DNA of 50,910 nt, taken from the NCBI RefSeq assembly GCF_000220395.1, contig NW_004087099.1:3835-54744 (forward strand). The letters run 5' to 3'. The DNA comes from Ichthyophthirius multifiliis. Taxonomy: Eukaryota; Ciliophora; Oligohymenophorea; Hymenostomatida. A model generated the notes under the pieces. The model ran no database searches, was not told the DNA's origin, and saw nothing but the letters and a program-made list of their open reading frames with translations. Shown here one piece after another: positions 25,517 to 36,958 of this stretch. Position 1 is the first letter of the stretch. Each line of letters begins with the position of its first letter. The position numbers and the translations under genes are program-made.

Positions 25517-26209
25517 ATTTTTTAATAAATTATTAAAAAATAATTAATAATAATTAACTTATTTTTTTTTTAAAAAAAAATAAATAAATAAATAAAAGTA
25601 AGTATTAAAGTTAATTTATTACTAAATATATTTTAATGGCATAAGTATAAAATTAGACTTTAGTAATTTTTAAGTGTAGTATTATAGTATAAGTTTTATA
25701 TATATTTTTTCTAATTAAAGTTAAAAAATAACAAAAATAATTCCAATTAACATTCTGCATAAAATATTGATAATTTAAAAAATAAAACATACAACTTAAA
25801 CATGTACATAAATAAACTACTCTATTTGATATAAGAGTGTATTTATATAAAAATAAATATAGAAAAACTGATAAATAAGAAGATATTTTAAAAATAAAAA
25901 GAAATAGGCAATAATTAAACTTAATAATTACAAAAAATAATAAGGAATAAAAAGTAAATAAAAAAATAATTCAAACAAAACCATTATTTGTTTATTTAAT
26001 AATTTTAAAAAAATATATATAAAGATCGATTTAAAATCATAATAATTGACTTAATTGCAATACGATTCTATAAATAAATAAGATAATTTTCAATATAGAA
26101 AAAAGCAAACAAATATTAAATTTATATATATTTATATATATGTTTGGTATATTTAAATATATAAAAATAAAGTGTAATTAGCGTTTGTAGAAGAAAAATA
26201 AAAAATGCA
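25517..26209. other. Divergent intergenic region
   Basis: 694 bp of A/T-rich DNA between the divergent pseudokinase-MORN and VSD-phosphodiesterase genes. It starts with a T-run/A-run block at 25561-25580. No further structure was recognised; it must contain both promoters. Confidence 0.5.
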
Positions 26210-26662
26210 ATGAAATCTAAATTTATTTAATACTTAGTTGTATTGTTAATATTTTTGTACACTACTTTAATTTTCACGAATATAGCATTAGATGATTTAA
26301 TTGAGGATAAAGATAAATCAAGTTAAATAACTAAATAATTGCATTATATTGAACTAATAATATTATCTATATTTTTTATAGAAATTATTCTAAATTCATA
26401 TTCTTCAGGATTAAAAGTATATATGTGTTTAAATAAATTATATAATTTTTTATTAAATAAATTAAAAAATTTAGCACTATTTTTCTAACAAATCGTTATT
26501 TTTAGATTTTCTAATTATTATTATTAGTATAATATTAGTTATCATAGATATATCAACTTCTAATAATTCATTTTCCTCTGTGGCAACTATTATAAGAGGA
26601 ATTTTTAGATTTCTTCGTATTTTTCTTTTAATAAGAAAAGTATTAAAAATATATATAGAAAT

Positions 26663-26696
<34 letters not shown>

Positions 26697-27313
26697 TTAT
26701 ATATTTTTATATATATAAATAAATATATATATATATATTTTTTATATATTATTTATATTATTAAAATTTTAGTTTTAAACTTTTAAAAAAATAAAAGTTA
26801 GTAGCACAATAAATACACCTGCAGAAAGAATTTTAGAAATAATGTCTGAGTTCAAAGAGTATTTTGATTCTATAAATATTATATAGGATATTCAATGGAC
26901 AATGGATATAATTGCATCAAATAAACTTTTTGATCCATTAATGTTGGATGAAAATAATAATGAATAGGTTATTGAATGGGTAAACTTTGGAAAAGTATAA
27001 ACTAATAGTTAAGAAAAATAAATATAACTAAGAAACGAAGAAGTGAAATTAAATGTTAATTAATAGGCAAAATATTTAGTTTTAAAAAGATAAATACCTG
27101 TAAATGTTCTGAATGAATTTTAAAAAGTATAATTTTATGAATTTTATTATTTTAAATTAATATTTTTTAAAGTAATTAATTATTTAAGATAATTAATAAA
27201 TAAAAAAATTGATAAATTATTTAATAAGGAATTTTATTTATAATAATAATTAAAAAAAAAATATATATAAAAATAAAATAGTTATAAATATAATAAATAA
27301 AAAAAAAATAATT

Positions 27314-27362
<49 letters not shown>

Positions 27363-27833
27363 TTGTAAGATTGATGAATTATATTTTGATTGTTTTAAAT
27401 TAGAATAAATATCTAAAGGAGATGAAACTAGTTACCTTTTAATTTATTTATTTATTAAATATGATTTGATTTAAGAATTATAAGTTGAATTGAGCTCTTT
27501 TAAATAATTTGCTTTGTCTATTTAGAATGGATATAATAATAATCCTTATCATTATAAATTGCATGCATTTGATGTTCTTTAAACACTTCATTTTTTTATG
27601 AGAAAATGTAATTTTTGCGATTTATCAAAAACTACTAAATTAGAATAAATTGCTATGTATATAGCAGCAGCTGCTCATGATTATGATCACCCGTATTTTT
27701 TTATAATATTGATTTTTCATATATTTGTTTTTTTATATGATATTTTTAAATCATTTTTTTTATAAAAAGTGGATATAATAATGTTTTTCTTATTAATACT
27801 AATAATATTTTAGCTTTAAGATATAATGGTTAG

Positions 27834-27912
<79 letters not shown>

Positions 27913-28658
27913 AATAATATTTTTAATTTTTATTTAGATTTAAGTGTATTAGAAAATTATCATACAAGTTGCTTATTTAGTCTTATTTTAAATAATAAAT
28001 AGAATATTTTTATTCATTTAAAAAATGACGAATTTAAATAATTTAGAGAACTTGTAATTAGTATGATCCTTGCAACTGATATGTCAAAACATTTTACAGA
28101 TATATCAAAGTTAAAATCTCGTTTAAGTAGTTAAGGTATTGAATAATTTCGTTGTTTTAAAATAAATAAAATATAGATTTTGAAATTGATAATAAAGATA
28201 AAAAAATTTGTATGGAAAATTTATTACATGCATCTGATGTTAGTAATCCTATTAAAGAGTGGAAAACTTGCTTTTAATGGACAAGTAAAGTTATGATGGA
28301 ATTTTGGAATTAAGTATTACTTTTTTTAAATAAAATACTTAATTTATTTATAGGGAGATTAAGAAAAATTACTTAGATTGCCTGTAAGCTATTTATGTGA
28401 TAAATATACTACTAATGTATCTAAAAGTTAACATGGGTTTATTGATTTTGTTGTAAAACCATTATATGAAGTAGTTGTTGTATTTTTACCTGAATTGTAG
28501 TTTTATTTAATTAATTTAGAAAAAAATAGATAAAAATGGACTGAATTACTTCCTAAATATGATTAAGAATTAAGTATTGTTTAAATATTATATATTTTCT
28601 TATATTTAATAATTATTTAGATAAATTAATTGAAGATAATGAAAAAAATAAAGATTGA
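26210..28658 (+). CDS. Voltage-sensor domain fused to a cyclic-nucleotide phosphodiesterase
   Basis: N-terminal four-helix voltage sensor. S1 is FIQYLVVLLIFLYTTLIFTN, S2 HYIELIILSIFFIEIILNSY, S3 LFLDFLIIIISIILVIIDIS and S4 ATIIRGIFRFLRIFLLIRK, with Arg at roughly every third or fourth position. A linker (TPAERILEIMSEFKEYFDSI; IQDIQWTMDIIASNKLFDP) leads to a class I PDE catalytic domain: YHYKLHAFDVLQTLHFF, AAAHDYDHPGYNNVFLINT, ENYHTSCLFSLI, ISMILATDMSKHF, NLLHASDVSNP, FWNQGDQEKLLRLPVSYLCD and SKSQHGFIDFVVKPLYE. The metal-binding His and Asp of HxxxHAxD, HDxDHPG and HAxDxSNP are all present, so it should hydrolyse cAMP and/or cGMP. At least eight introns fit, two holding long TA arrays. No pore helix or S5-S6 follows S4. 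TAA/TAG is Gln throughout. Ends KLIEDNEKNKD then TGA. Confidence 0.9.
27319..27357. repeat. TA microsatellite in a phosphodiesterase intron
   Basis: Alternating TA in the roughly 240-nt intron that precedes the exon beginning near 27369 (DELYFDCFKLEQ). Confidence 0.85.
27836..27911. repeat. Long TA microsatellite in a phosphodiesterase intron
   Basis: About 70 nt of perfect TA repeat filling most of the intron between the RYN and DLSVLENYH coding segments. It is the longest simple repeat of the window. Confidence 0.9.
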
Positions 28659-28862
28659 ATATATAATTACTAATAAACAATTTAATATTTTATTATATAT
28701 ATGAAATAAATATGAAAAAATATCTAGTAAAATAAAATTATTAATGTTTAAAAAATATTTATAATAATAAATAAACTTTTAAATAAATTGTATATATTTT
28801 TTTTGTTTTAAATAATAAATTTTAATATATATTTTTTTTTATTTAAAATAAAGGATGGAAGC

Positions 28863-28929
28863 AAAAAAAAAAAAAAAAAAAAAAAAAAATAGGAAAAAAA
28901 TATATTTTTTTTTTTTTTTTTTTTTTTTA
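28863..28929. repeat. Facing poly-A and poly-T blocks
   Basis: An A run of about 27 followed, after 19 nt, by a T run of about 24 on the same strand, so the block is self-complementary. It lies in the 277-bp spacer between the convergent phosphodiesterase and CXC genes, where both transcripts must end. Confidence 0.85.
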
Positions 28930-28934
28930 TTGAA

Positions 28935-30126
28935 TCATTATTAAATTAAATTAACTTATTAAAAAATATCGATTTAGTTTTAAAAGATTTCCTTATCGTT
29001 ATTTTTACATTATAAACATTAACATAAGGATGTACATTTGACATTATTTTAATGACAAACACAATATTTTTTTTGGCAATATGAATGCTTACAATGACAC
29101 CCTTTTATATGAGAATTATTTAAAATAACTGGTTTAAAAGCAAACTTTGTTTTTTTTTTCTTTTTATAGATTATTTTTTATCTTTCTACGTCACATTATT
29201 TAGTATTATGACAATTTTAGCATTTGCAATCTTAATTACAGTATTCTCCTATAGAAAAGCAGTCACAGTATCTTTTCAAACATTTACTTTGTTTACAATG
29301 GCAAGCTTTTAAAATTTTTTCGTTTGAAAGATTTTCTTTTTAATTTTTTGTGATTTCAGTTTTTTAAAGTTATTCTTAATTTTATTTTTCGGGTATGTAT
29401 TCGATTTTTTATTAAATATTTTCATATTATTATATTATTTTGGAAAGATTTTAATCATTTTCGTGCATTTATTTTACTTATTAATATAAATAAGAAGGTC
29501 TTATAATAGGATTTAATTCTTATATTTATTAGTTTGAGGTTGTATGGAAATTTTAATTATCTTTATATAAATAATTGTTTATTTAAAAATTATATTTATC
29601 TTCCTTATTGGAAGATGCGGTTTTTATTTAACTTTTTTCGCATTAAAATTCATATTTTATTTGGTTTGGATTTATTTAATAATAATTAATTTACTATTTG
29701 TATTCAGGTTGTGGAGGATAATTTATATATTCTAGTTTTTCATATTAATATGGTTAATATAATTAGTTTTAGTTAATAAATTGTTTATATTATTATATAC
29801 CTTAATAATAAAATTAATCATAAAAACTTGTATATTATTAAGGTTATTAGTAGTTTGGAAAATGACATAATGGATAATAATTAAATGGCTAGTTTTCTAT
29901 TTGAGGTCTATTTTTATTATATTTATTTTAGGTATTTTTTTAGGTATTTTTTTTACATATAAAAGTTCATTGGATTACTTTTTTAAATTATCTTGTTTGA
30001 AGATAATGTGTAATTTTAAAAATATTATTGATCTTTTTATGGAGAATATAATTCTTCTATTGGATAGTCATATTTAAATTAATAGTCTACATAAGGATGT
30101 ATGTTATTAATTATATTTCGGTTCAT
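28935..30126 (-). CDS. CXC-domain (tesmin/LIN54/TSO1-type) DNA-binding protein
   Basis: Starts MNRNIINNIHPYVDYQ and has a long N-terminal region rich in Tyr, Pro, Gln and Asn (FNYYPLCHFPNYQQPQQY; YQPYQYEKLEYINYPPQPEY). A 51-nt intron near 29905-29955 follows MNFY. The C-terminus carries two Cys-rich CXC modules: ACHCKQSKCLKRYCDCFSI with EYCNQDCKCQNCHN, and GCHCKHSYCQKKYCVCHQN with KCTSLCQCLQCKN, joined by a short basic linker. This KxCxCKxSxCLKxYCxCF pattern is diagnostic of the family, whose members bind CHR-type promoter sites; LIN54 does so inside the DREAM/MuvB cell-cycle complex. The two modules bind three Zn each in known structures. The usual RNPxAF linker is replaced by KFAFKPVILNNSHIKG. 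Binding target here is inferred. TGA at 28935 follows a short tail. Confidence 0.88.
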
Positions 30127-30699
30127 TTTATAGGAGATATGTGAAGTTTTTAATTAAAAGTTTTATTTTTATTTTGATTTTTTTTTTCAAATTTTATATT
30201 TGTAATATTTTTAATTTTTGTTTTTTGTTTTTTATTTTTAGTCATTAAAATTATAAAATTGGTATAAAATATTTTTTGCATTATTTTATATTTAGAAATT
30301 ATAAGATAAAAGTAAATTTTTAATTTATAACTTTTTATTTATGTTTTTTTATTTTTGTTATTTTTTTTAATTATTAATATTAATAGTATAAAATTGATAT
30401 ATATATATATTTTATTAAGTTTGAAAGAAATAATTTTTTTTATATTTTTAATTTTAGATAGAAAAAGATATATATAAATTTAATAAGTTATATATTTTTG
30501 TAATTTTATTTTATATATAGATATTTTAAATATAAAATATTTTAATTTTATATTTTAAAATAATTTTATTATTTTTTAATTTTATATTATTAATAATTTT
30601 TAAATAATAATTAATATTAAAAAACACATTTTTAAATGTATAATTAATTATAATAAATAAAAATTTTTAATATTATTTTATTTAAAGTACTTAAAATAT
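30127..30699. other. A/T spacer
   Basis: About 570 bp of A/T-rich sequence between two minus-strand genes, upstream of the CXC gene and downstream of the LRR gene. No coding or structural signal was seen. Confidence 0.5.
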
Positions 30700-31932
30700 T
30701 CAAATATATAAAATTATATTATTTTAATCACAAATTTTTTTAAGTTCTTATTTTTAATTTAATAAATTACATGAATAAACAATTATTTCTTTTAAAGGAA
30801 TATTCTAATTTTATTTTTATGTAATTAAATATTAAATAACTTCATTATTAATTTAATTAAAACTTAAATTTATTGTTATTAAAAATTCTAGTAAATTAGT
30901 TTTTTAAAATAAATCAAAAAAAGTTTTAGTTTAAATATGAGGCATTTATGGTATATTTAATTCTTTAATTTTTAATTTTTTTAATTATAATAACTAAAAA
31001 ACTTAATCATTAATATTAATCCAAGATAAATCTAAACTTTCAAGCTATTCAATTAATTAAGAATTAAATAAATCGATAACTCCTAAATGATTAATATATA
31101 TGCAATCATAAATTTTTAATTTGTATAATTTCAAACAATTACTATTATTAAATTAATATTTATATATAATTATATATAAATTATATATATATATATTTAT
31201 TTATATTTATATATAAACTATATATAGATTATTTTACTTTTTCACTAACAAAGATAAAGATTAATTATCAAAATGAGAACTTGAGACATCAAAATATTAT
31301 ATATGTTAAATATTTTTAGAATTAGCATATTTTTAAAATCCTTAATGGAAGAAATTAATACTTTCATAGAAACTTAGATATTCGAAATTGTTTTAGTTTT
31401 TTTCGGATAAATAAAAGAGGAATTTATCTGTTAGTCGACAACATTTTAAAACTAAAGTTTTGATTTATTTATTTTATTCGAGAAGTTAAATAACTCCTTA
31501 GTCTGATATATTATTACAAAAACTTAAGTTTATGTCTTTTATTATAGTTTTTTTAGATGATAAATATATTAGAGTTTAATCATTTATGTTTGTGTTTGAT
31601 AAATTTAAAATTTCTAAATTTTAAAAAGATGATTCTTATATATATTTGCTTATTTAATTTGCAGATAATTAAGAACAACTTTCTAATGATAATGATTATA
31701 TTTATTTCATTTCTTTTAAAAAAAGAAATATATTGTCGTTTATCATACATGAGTAAAGTTTTATTTAAGAAAGGCTTTTTAATTATTCTTTTATATTAAT
31801 TAATATGTTTGGGATGTCTATTAATGTAAAATATTTAAATTAAATAGACTTTATTTCTTTAGGCTTTTAGGTTAAATTTTATAATATTTCTTAGTTCGAA
31901 AAATTTGAATCGTAGGCTAATTTTATACTCAT
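30700..31932 (-). CDS. Leucine-rich-repeat (AMN1/FBXL-type) protein
   Basis: Begins MSIKLAYDSNFSNQEILQNL. Cys/Asn-type LRRs of roughly 25-28 residues follow: IQSLSLESCSQLSANQISKY, LEILNLSNTNINDQTLIYL, IKDINLSFCNNISDQGVIQL, IKTLVLKCCRLTDKFLFYL, LYKLKIYDCIYINHLGVIDL and LESLDLSWININD, then LITINLSFNQINNEV and IIVYSCNLLNQ near the end. The pattern LxxLxLxxCxxIxDxG is that of F-box/AMN1 proteins. No F-box is evident in the short N-terminus, so an SCF role cannot be claimed. One intron holding TA tracts lies near 31150-31240. Stop TGA at 30700. LRR arcs bind other proteins; the partner is unknown. Confidence 0.8.
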
Positions 31933-32203
31933 TTTTTTTTATTTTTTTTTAGATAATTATTTTAAAATTTGAATTTTATATTTATTTTTTACTTAATATA
32001 TTTTTGGTATGTTTGTATTTTTTATTAATATATTTTTTATAAAAAGATTTTTTTTACTTAATAATTTATATAAAAAATATAAATATTAATATAAAAAGCT
32101 AAATTTATATATTAAGTTTTTTTTTTTTTAAATATTATTATAAAATAATAATAATAATATGAATGAATGAAAAAACGCTAATAACGCACAAATAAAAAAT
32201 ATA

Positions 32204-35200
32204 TCAATTTAAATGAAATCCTTTAGAACCTTCAGTAATTGCCTATATAAGTTTTTATTATAATTATTGTTTAGATTAATAAACAGGTAATTCTAATTTA
32301 TTAAAGCATGTATGTGCTATAGGTAGGCTATTAACAACACCTTATTTATCAAATATTTCTATTGGATTAGCTTCAAATCCACCAAAGGGTACTTTGAAAG
32401 CTCCTAATAAAAAAATGAAATATATATGAATGCATTAAATATTTACCTGTTAAGAAGAAAATAAAAGATTGTTTCATTTCTTCATTAAAATAATCTAAAA
32501 TTTCCCAAAACCATATAATTTATATAGAATCATTATCATAATTACCTCCATATTTAGTATTTTATTTCATATCCTTAACTTTTTATAATATAAATAAATA
32601 AAAAAAAAAATAATATATTAAATAATAATTAATATATAAATATAATATATATATATATATATATTTATAAATATTTATATATATTACTATTAATTTCTTT
32701 TTAACCAGCTAATCTTAAACCTAAATCTCTTTCATCAAAAAATAATAGTCCTTCAGGGTGTATAACATCATAAAATCCACTAATAAAAGCTTATGTTTAA
32801 GGCTTAATTTCTTAAGTAAGTTTATAATTGACGAAATCTTTCACAAAATCTTTCTTATTTTCTTATGTAACTTCTATATTTCTACCATTTTCAATTAAAT
32901 CAATTTATCCATTAATTCCAAATTAATTATTTTCAACACAATACATAATATCGCATCCTGTAATATCATTTTCTAATATCCAAAATAGATTTTTACCAAT
33001 TTAAATATCAAAGTCTTCAAAATCACTTATATATAAAGGTATTTTTAATATATGTTTTAAAAATGATCGTGTTAAATCTATTTCGAAGTCTATTTTATTT
33101 GTTAAAGCTAAGCCTACTAATCTACCAATAAAGCGGAAATTTAATAAATTATCAGGAATTATAGTACTTAATGGATTCGGCTATAATGTTATTTTATTAG
33201 AACTTAATTAAAAAAAGCCTTTCTTTGGATCAAGTACCTATGTATATATAAGAATACTTATATTTTCTTTATTTAATAATTTTTACATCTTTTAAAGCTA
33301 AGTTTACCCATTCTCTTGCCATACCACCTTAGTCTATACCTTATTCACCTTCAAAATTTATAATTAATTATTAATGAACTAAACTTGCAGGATCGTGTTT
33401 TGATAATTCGGCTATTGTAGAGGTCCAGATTTCTTCACGATTTACATTTAGAGTTATTTAAGGTTAATAATCTCCATAATATTCAAAACTGTAATCATGT
33501 TTTTTTTTCTTTTTTTAGCTTGAATTTCTGATACTATGCTATTATTTTATATATATTTTTATATAAATATATAATTATAAATATTTATTTATATATTTTT
33601 ATTTATATATATATTTTTAAAAATATAAATTTATATATATTTTTTTAATAAATTTATATATAATATAATAATTATTTATATATATATTTATATATATTTT
33701 ATTATTTTTTTTTAATTTTTATATTTAAATCAATATATCTTTATTTATATCTTACTTTAAATATGACATTTTAAATTCCATAGATAATTATCTGTTTTCT
33801 TTAAGAGTTAATTTACCTACTTTTTTCATGAAGGAAACCCATTTATTTTTTTTTTCACTTGTTTCTATGAAAAGTACTATTAGCCCAACAAATTTTTATT
33901 CTATTACCATATATAGGTCATTTAATGTAATTTATTCGCTATTTGAATTTAACACATATGAGAATTATTTCTTTAAAGATAAATTTTCATCTCCTGGTAC
34001 GATTGTATTGGATATTTGTTCTTATTTAAATTCTTTTGTAAATGTTTTCTATAATTAAGGCTCTGGTATATGGTTTTAATTTATTTAGTCTTCTTCTTTA
34101 TTTTAATTAAAGAAATCAAAAAGTACTATTATTTATTTAACTCCTAAATTAAATCTATCATATGTAAATTTAGATGATTCTATTTTTTCAGACATTATTT
34201 ATATGGAATTATATAGTATCTCATATAGAATAATATATAAATCTTTTAATTAGGTCATCCAAGAATCTTAAAGAGACTCTAAAATCTATTTATTAAGCAT
34301 TTGTTTTTCATTTTCGTACCATTTTTAAGCACTTTCATCACCATCTTCTTGTTTTCGTAATTCCAATTCTTTCTATAACTCCTATATTAAGGTTTTTTTA
34401 AACATTTCATCATATAAATTTATCATATTTTTAATAGTTCTTCTTATAGTGGCTATATAAATAAATATTTATATGAATATATGTATATATATATATATAT
34501 ATAAATATATTTATATTTATTTTTTATATTTTATATAATTTATTACATATATATATATTTACATAATTAATAAGTCATATCTGTAAAATTATCTTCTATT
34601 AAAGAATGGAAAATAAACCTTTTTTATTATGAAATTTCATCGTTAGAGTTTAAATTTTATAATTAATGAACTATAAAGATGTATTTTTTGTAACTTTTTA
34701 CGAAGTTATTACAGTGTTCAAGTTTTTCTTGGAGTATTTGGCGGTTTATCTATAAAATTCTAGTAGAAATTTTCTCGAAAACTTCTTAATTTTGGCAAAT
34801 TCTGTCTTTTAGTTATTAGTAGATGTTTTCGTTTATTTTTTTTAGACTGTTCTTTTTACTTGGCTTGTTTTTGAAGTTATAGAAGTAAAAAATGTCTAAA
34901 AATTGGTCCGGTATGCTAATTTAGAATTTCATTTCGGGAAAAGTCTCATATGAAATAGTCGGTAAATGGTATGTGGGTTAATCTTCAGTTGCTTAATGTG
35001 AAAACAGAGAGAGATACTTCGATAATAGAGCCACTGTAGCCTCATAAGATTGATTAGAGTTGCTATTTTGAGTATTTTAGGATAATATGAACTTTAAATT
35101 GTTTTCGAGTATGTTTAAAAGGGAAAACGAACTGTTATTATGTACAAATAATGAAGATAAAGGGTCTTTTTCTTTTATATTTATAAGTATAGGGAAGGTC

Positions 35201-36897
35201 TTATTTTAAATGTTTTTGTTTTATAATATAGAAATATTATAAGTGAATATTTCCTAGTTATTTTAATTTTGTATGAAAAAATAAAGCCATGAAAAAGGCT
35301 CAAAAGTAAAGAAATAAGAAGTTATTTATAATAAATTGTGCATTTATAGATTTTTGCTTATTTTAGGAGATTTTTCATATATATTAGAATAACTTAAATA
35401 TGATAGTTGTGTATTTTCTTCTTCTTCTTCAATTGTTTTTTTTGTTAAAGATTTAATTATTTATATTAGTTTATATAAATTATATGGATTAAAACTTAAT
35501 ATATTTAATATTTCCTAATATTAATTTTAATAGTCAAAGAAATCATCTGTAGATCTATATATTAAGAGTTTTACTATATTATATAAAAAAGATGAATTTA
35601 TGTTTATTATTTTTAAAAAAGTAGATTTTTCTTTAAATTTCTATTCGTTTTTTTCATCATGAAGAAGATCTTGGGCTAAACGTTTTTTTAAAAATTTCTA
35701 TTCTTCGGTTAAATTTTAGTCTTCTTATGTTTAGTTTTCTTATTCATTTTGTATTAGCTTTTATTTATTTTATTCTTCTTGTTTATTTTTCTATTTTTAG
35801 GCTTCTTAGTGATCTTTTTGGATTTATTCGTATATAGCTAGTTGTTATTGTTCGTCTATATCTTCCCCATATTCAAAATATTATTGTTCTTCTTCAAGTT
35901 CGTTTTAGTCTAATATTTCTTATTGTATTTTTAATTGTTCTTGCTCTGATTTTAATTATTGTTCATGATTTTTTTCTGGTTTTTCAGGTTGGATTTTTTC
36001 TTCTTTTTGGCTTTATTGATATTCTGGTTCTTTTTATTATTAATTTACTATATTTTTTTATTCGTTATCTTAATTTTCTTGTTTTTTTATTTATTCTTAA
36101 TTTTCTTGTTTTTGTATTAATTCTTTATTATTATCATTTTCATTATTTTATTAGTCTTGCTTTTTTTAGTTTTCGTCTTCTTTTTTATTTTAGTCTTCCT
36201 TTTATTTTTCGTCTTCTTTTTTATTTTCGTCTTCTTTTTTATTTTCGTCTTCTTTTTTATTTTCGTCTATTTTTTATTTTTCGTCTTCTTTTTATTTTTC
36301 GTCTTCTTTTTTATTTTGGTCTTCTTTTTATTTTTCGTCTTCTTTTTTATTTTGGTCTTCTTTTAAATTTTCTTTTTTATTTTCTTCATAAACATCATCT
36401 TCTTCTTCATCTTCATCGTATTCATCTTATACATGCTCGTCTTCGTCATAATTATCATTTTCTTCATCATAGTTTTCATCCCTATAATCATCTTCGCGTT
36501 AAATTTATTATTTTTTACTTTTCTTTTTTTACAGAGGTTTATTTTTATTCTCTTCCTTTTCCAATTCTTCTTCACTTTCTTATAATTTAAGTTATTCGCC
36601 TTTATTCATTATTTATTTTCTTAATTTTAAAGCTTCGTCTTTCCATTCTTTTGGCAATTCCTTTAAATAAGCTTATTCAAAAGTCAACAAAATAGCCATT
36701 TTTTCATGTTCATTACAAATTTACATTAATTTCTAAAATTCTTCGCCAAATTGTTCTTTTAAATCAAGTTTATTTGAAAAAACTTATCCAGTTAATTTAC
36801 ATACTAACTAATATACAAAATATAAATATATGTATATATATAAAAAAATAAATATATATAAAGATACAGATGTAAATATATATATATATAAATAAAA

Positions 36898-36958
<61 letters not shown>

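Noticed and set aside
33828-34058. Plus-strand 76-codon open frame
   Set aside because: Antisense to the segment upstream of the HECT domain (KKNKWVSFMKKVGKLTLKE), which is open on the minus strand for much longer.
36157-36366. Plus-strand open frame of alternating Phe/Leu/Val
   Set aside because: It is the antisense shadow of the KKEDEN-coding repeat of the HECT ligase; the minus-strand frame continues into conserved domains.
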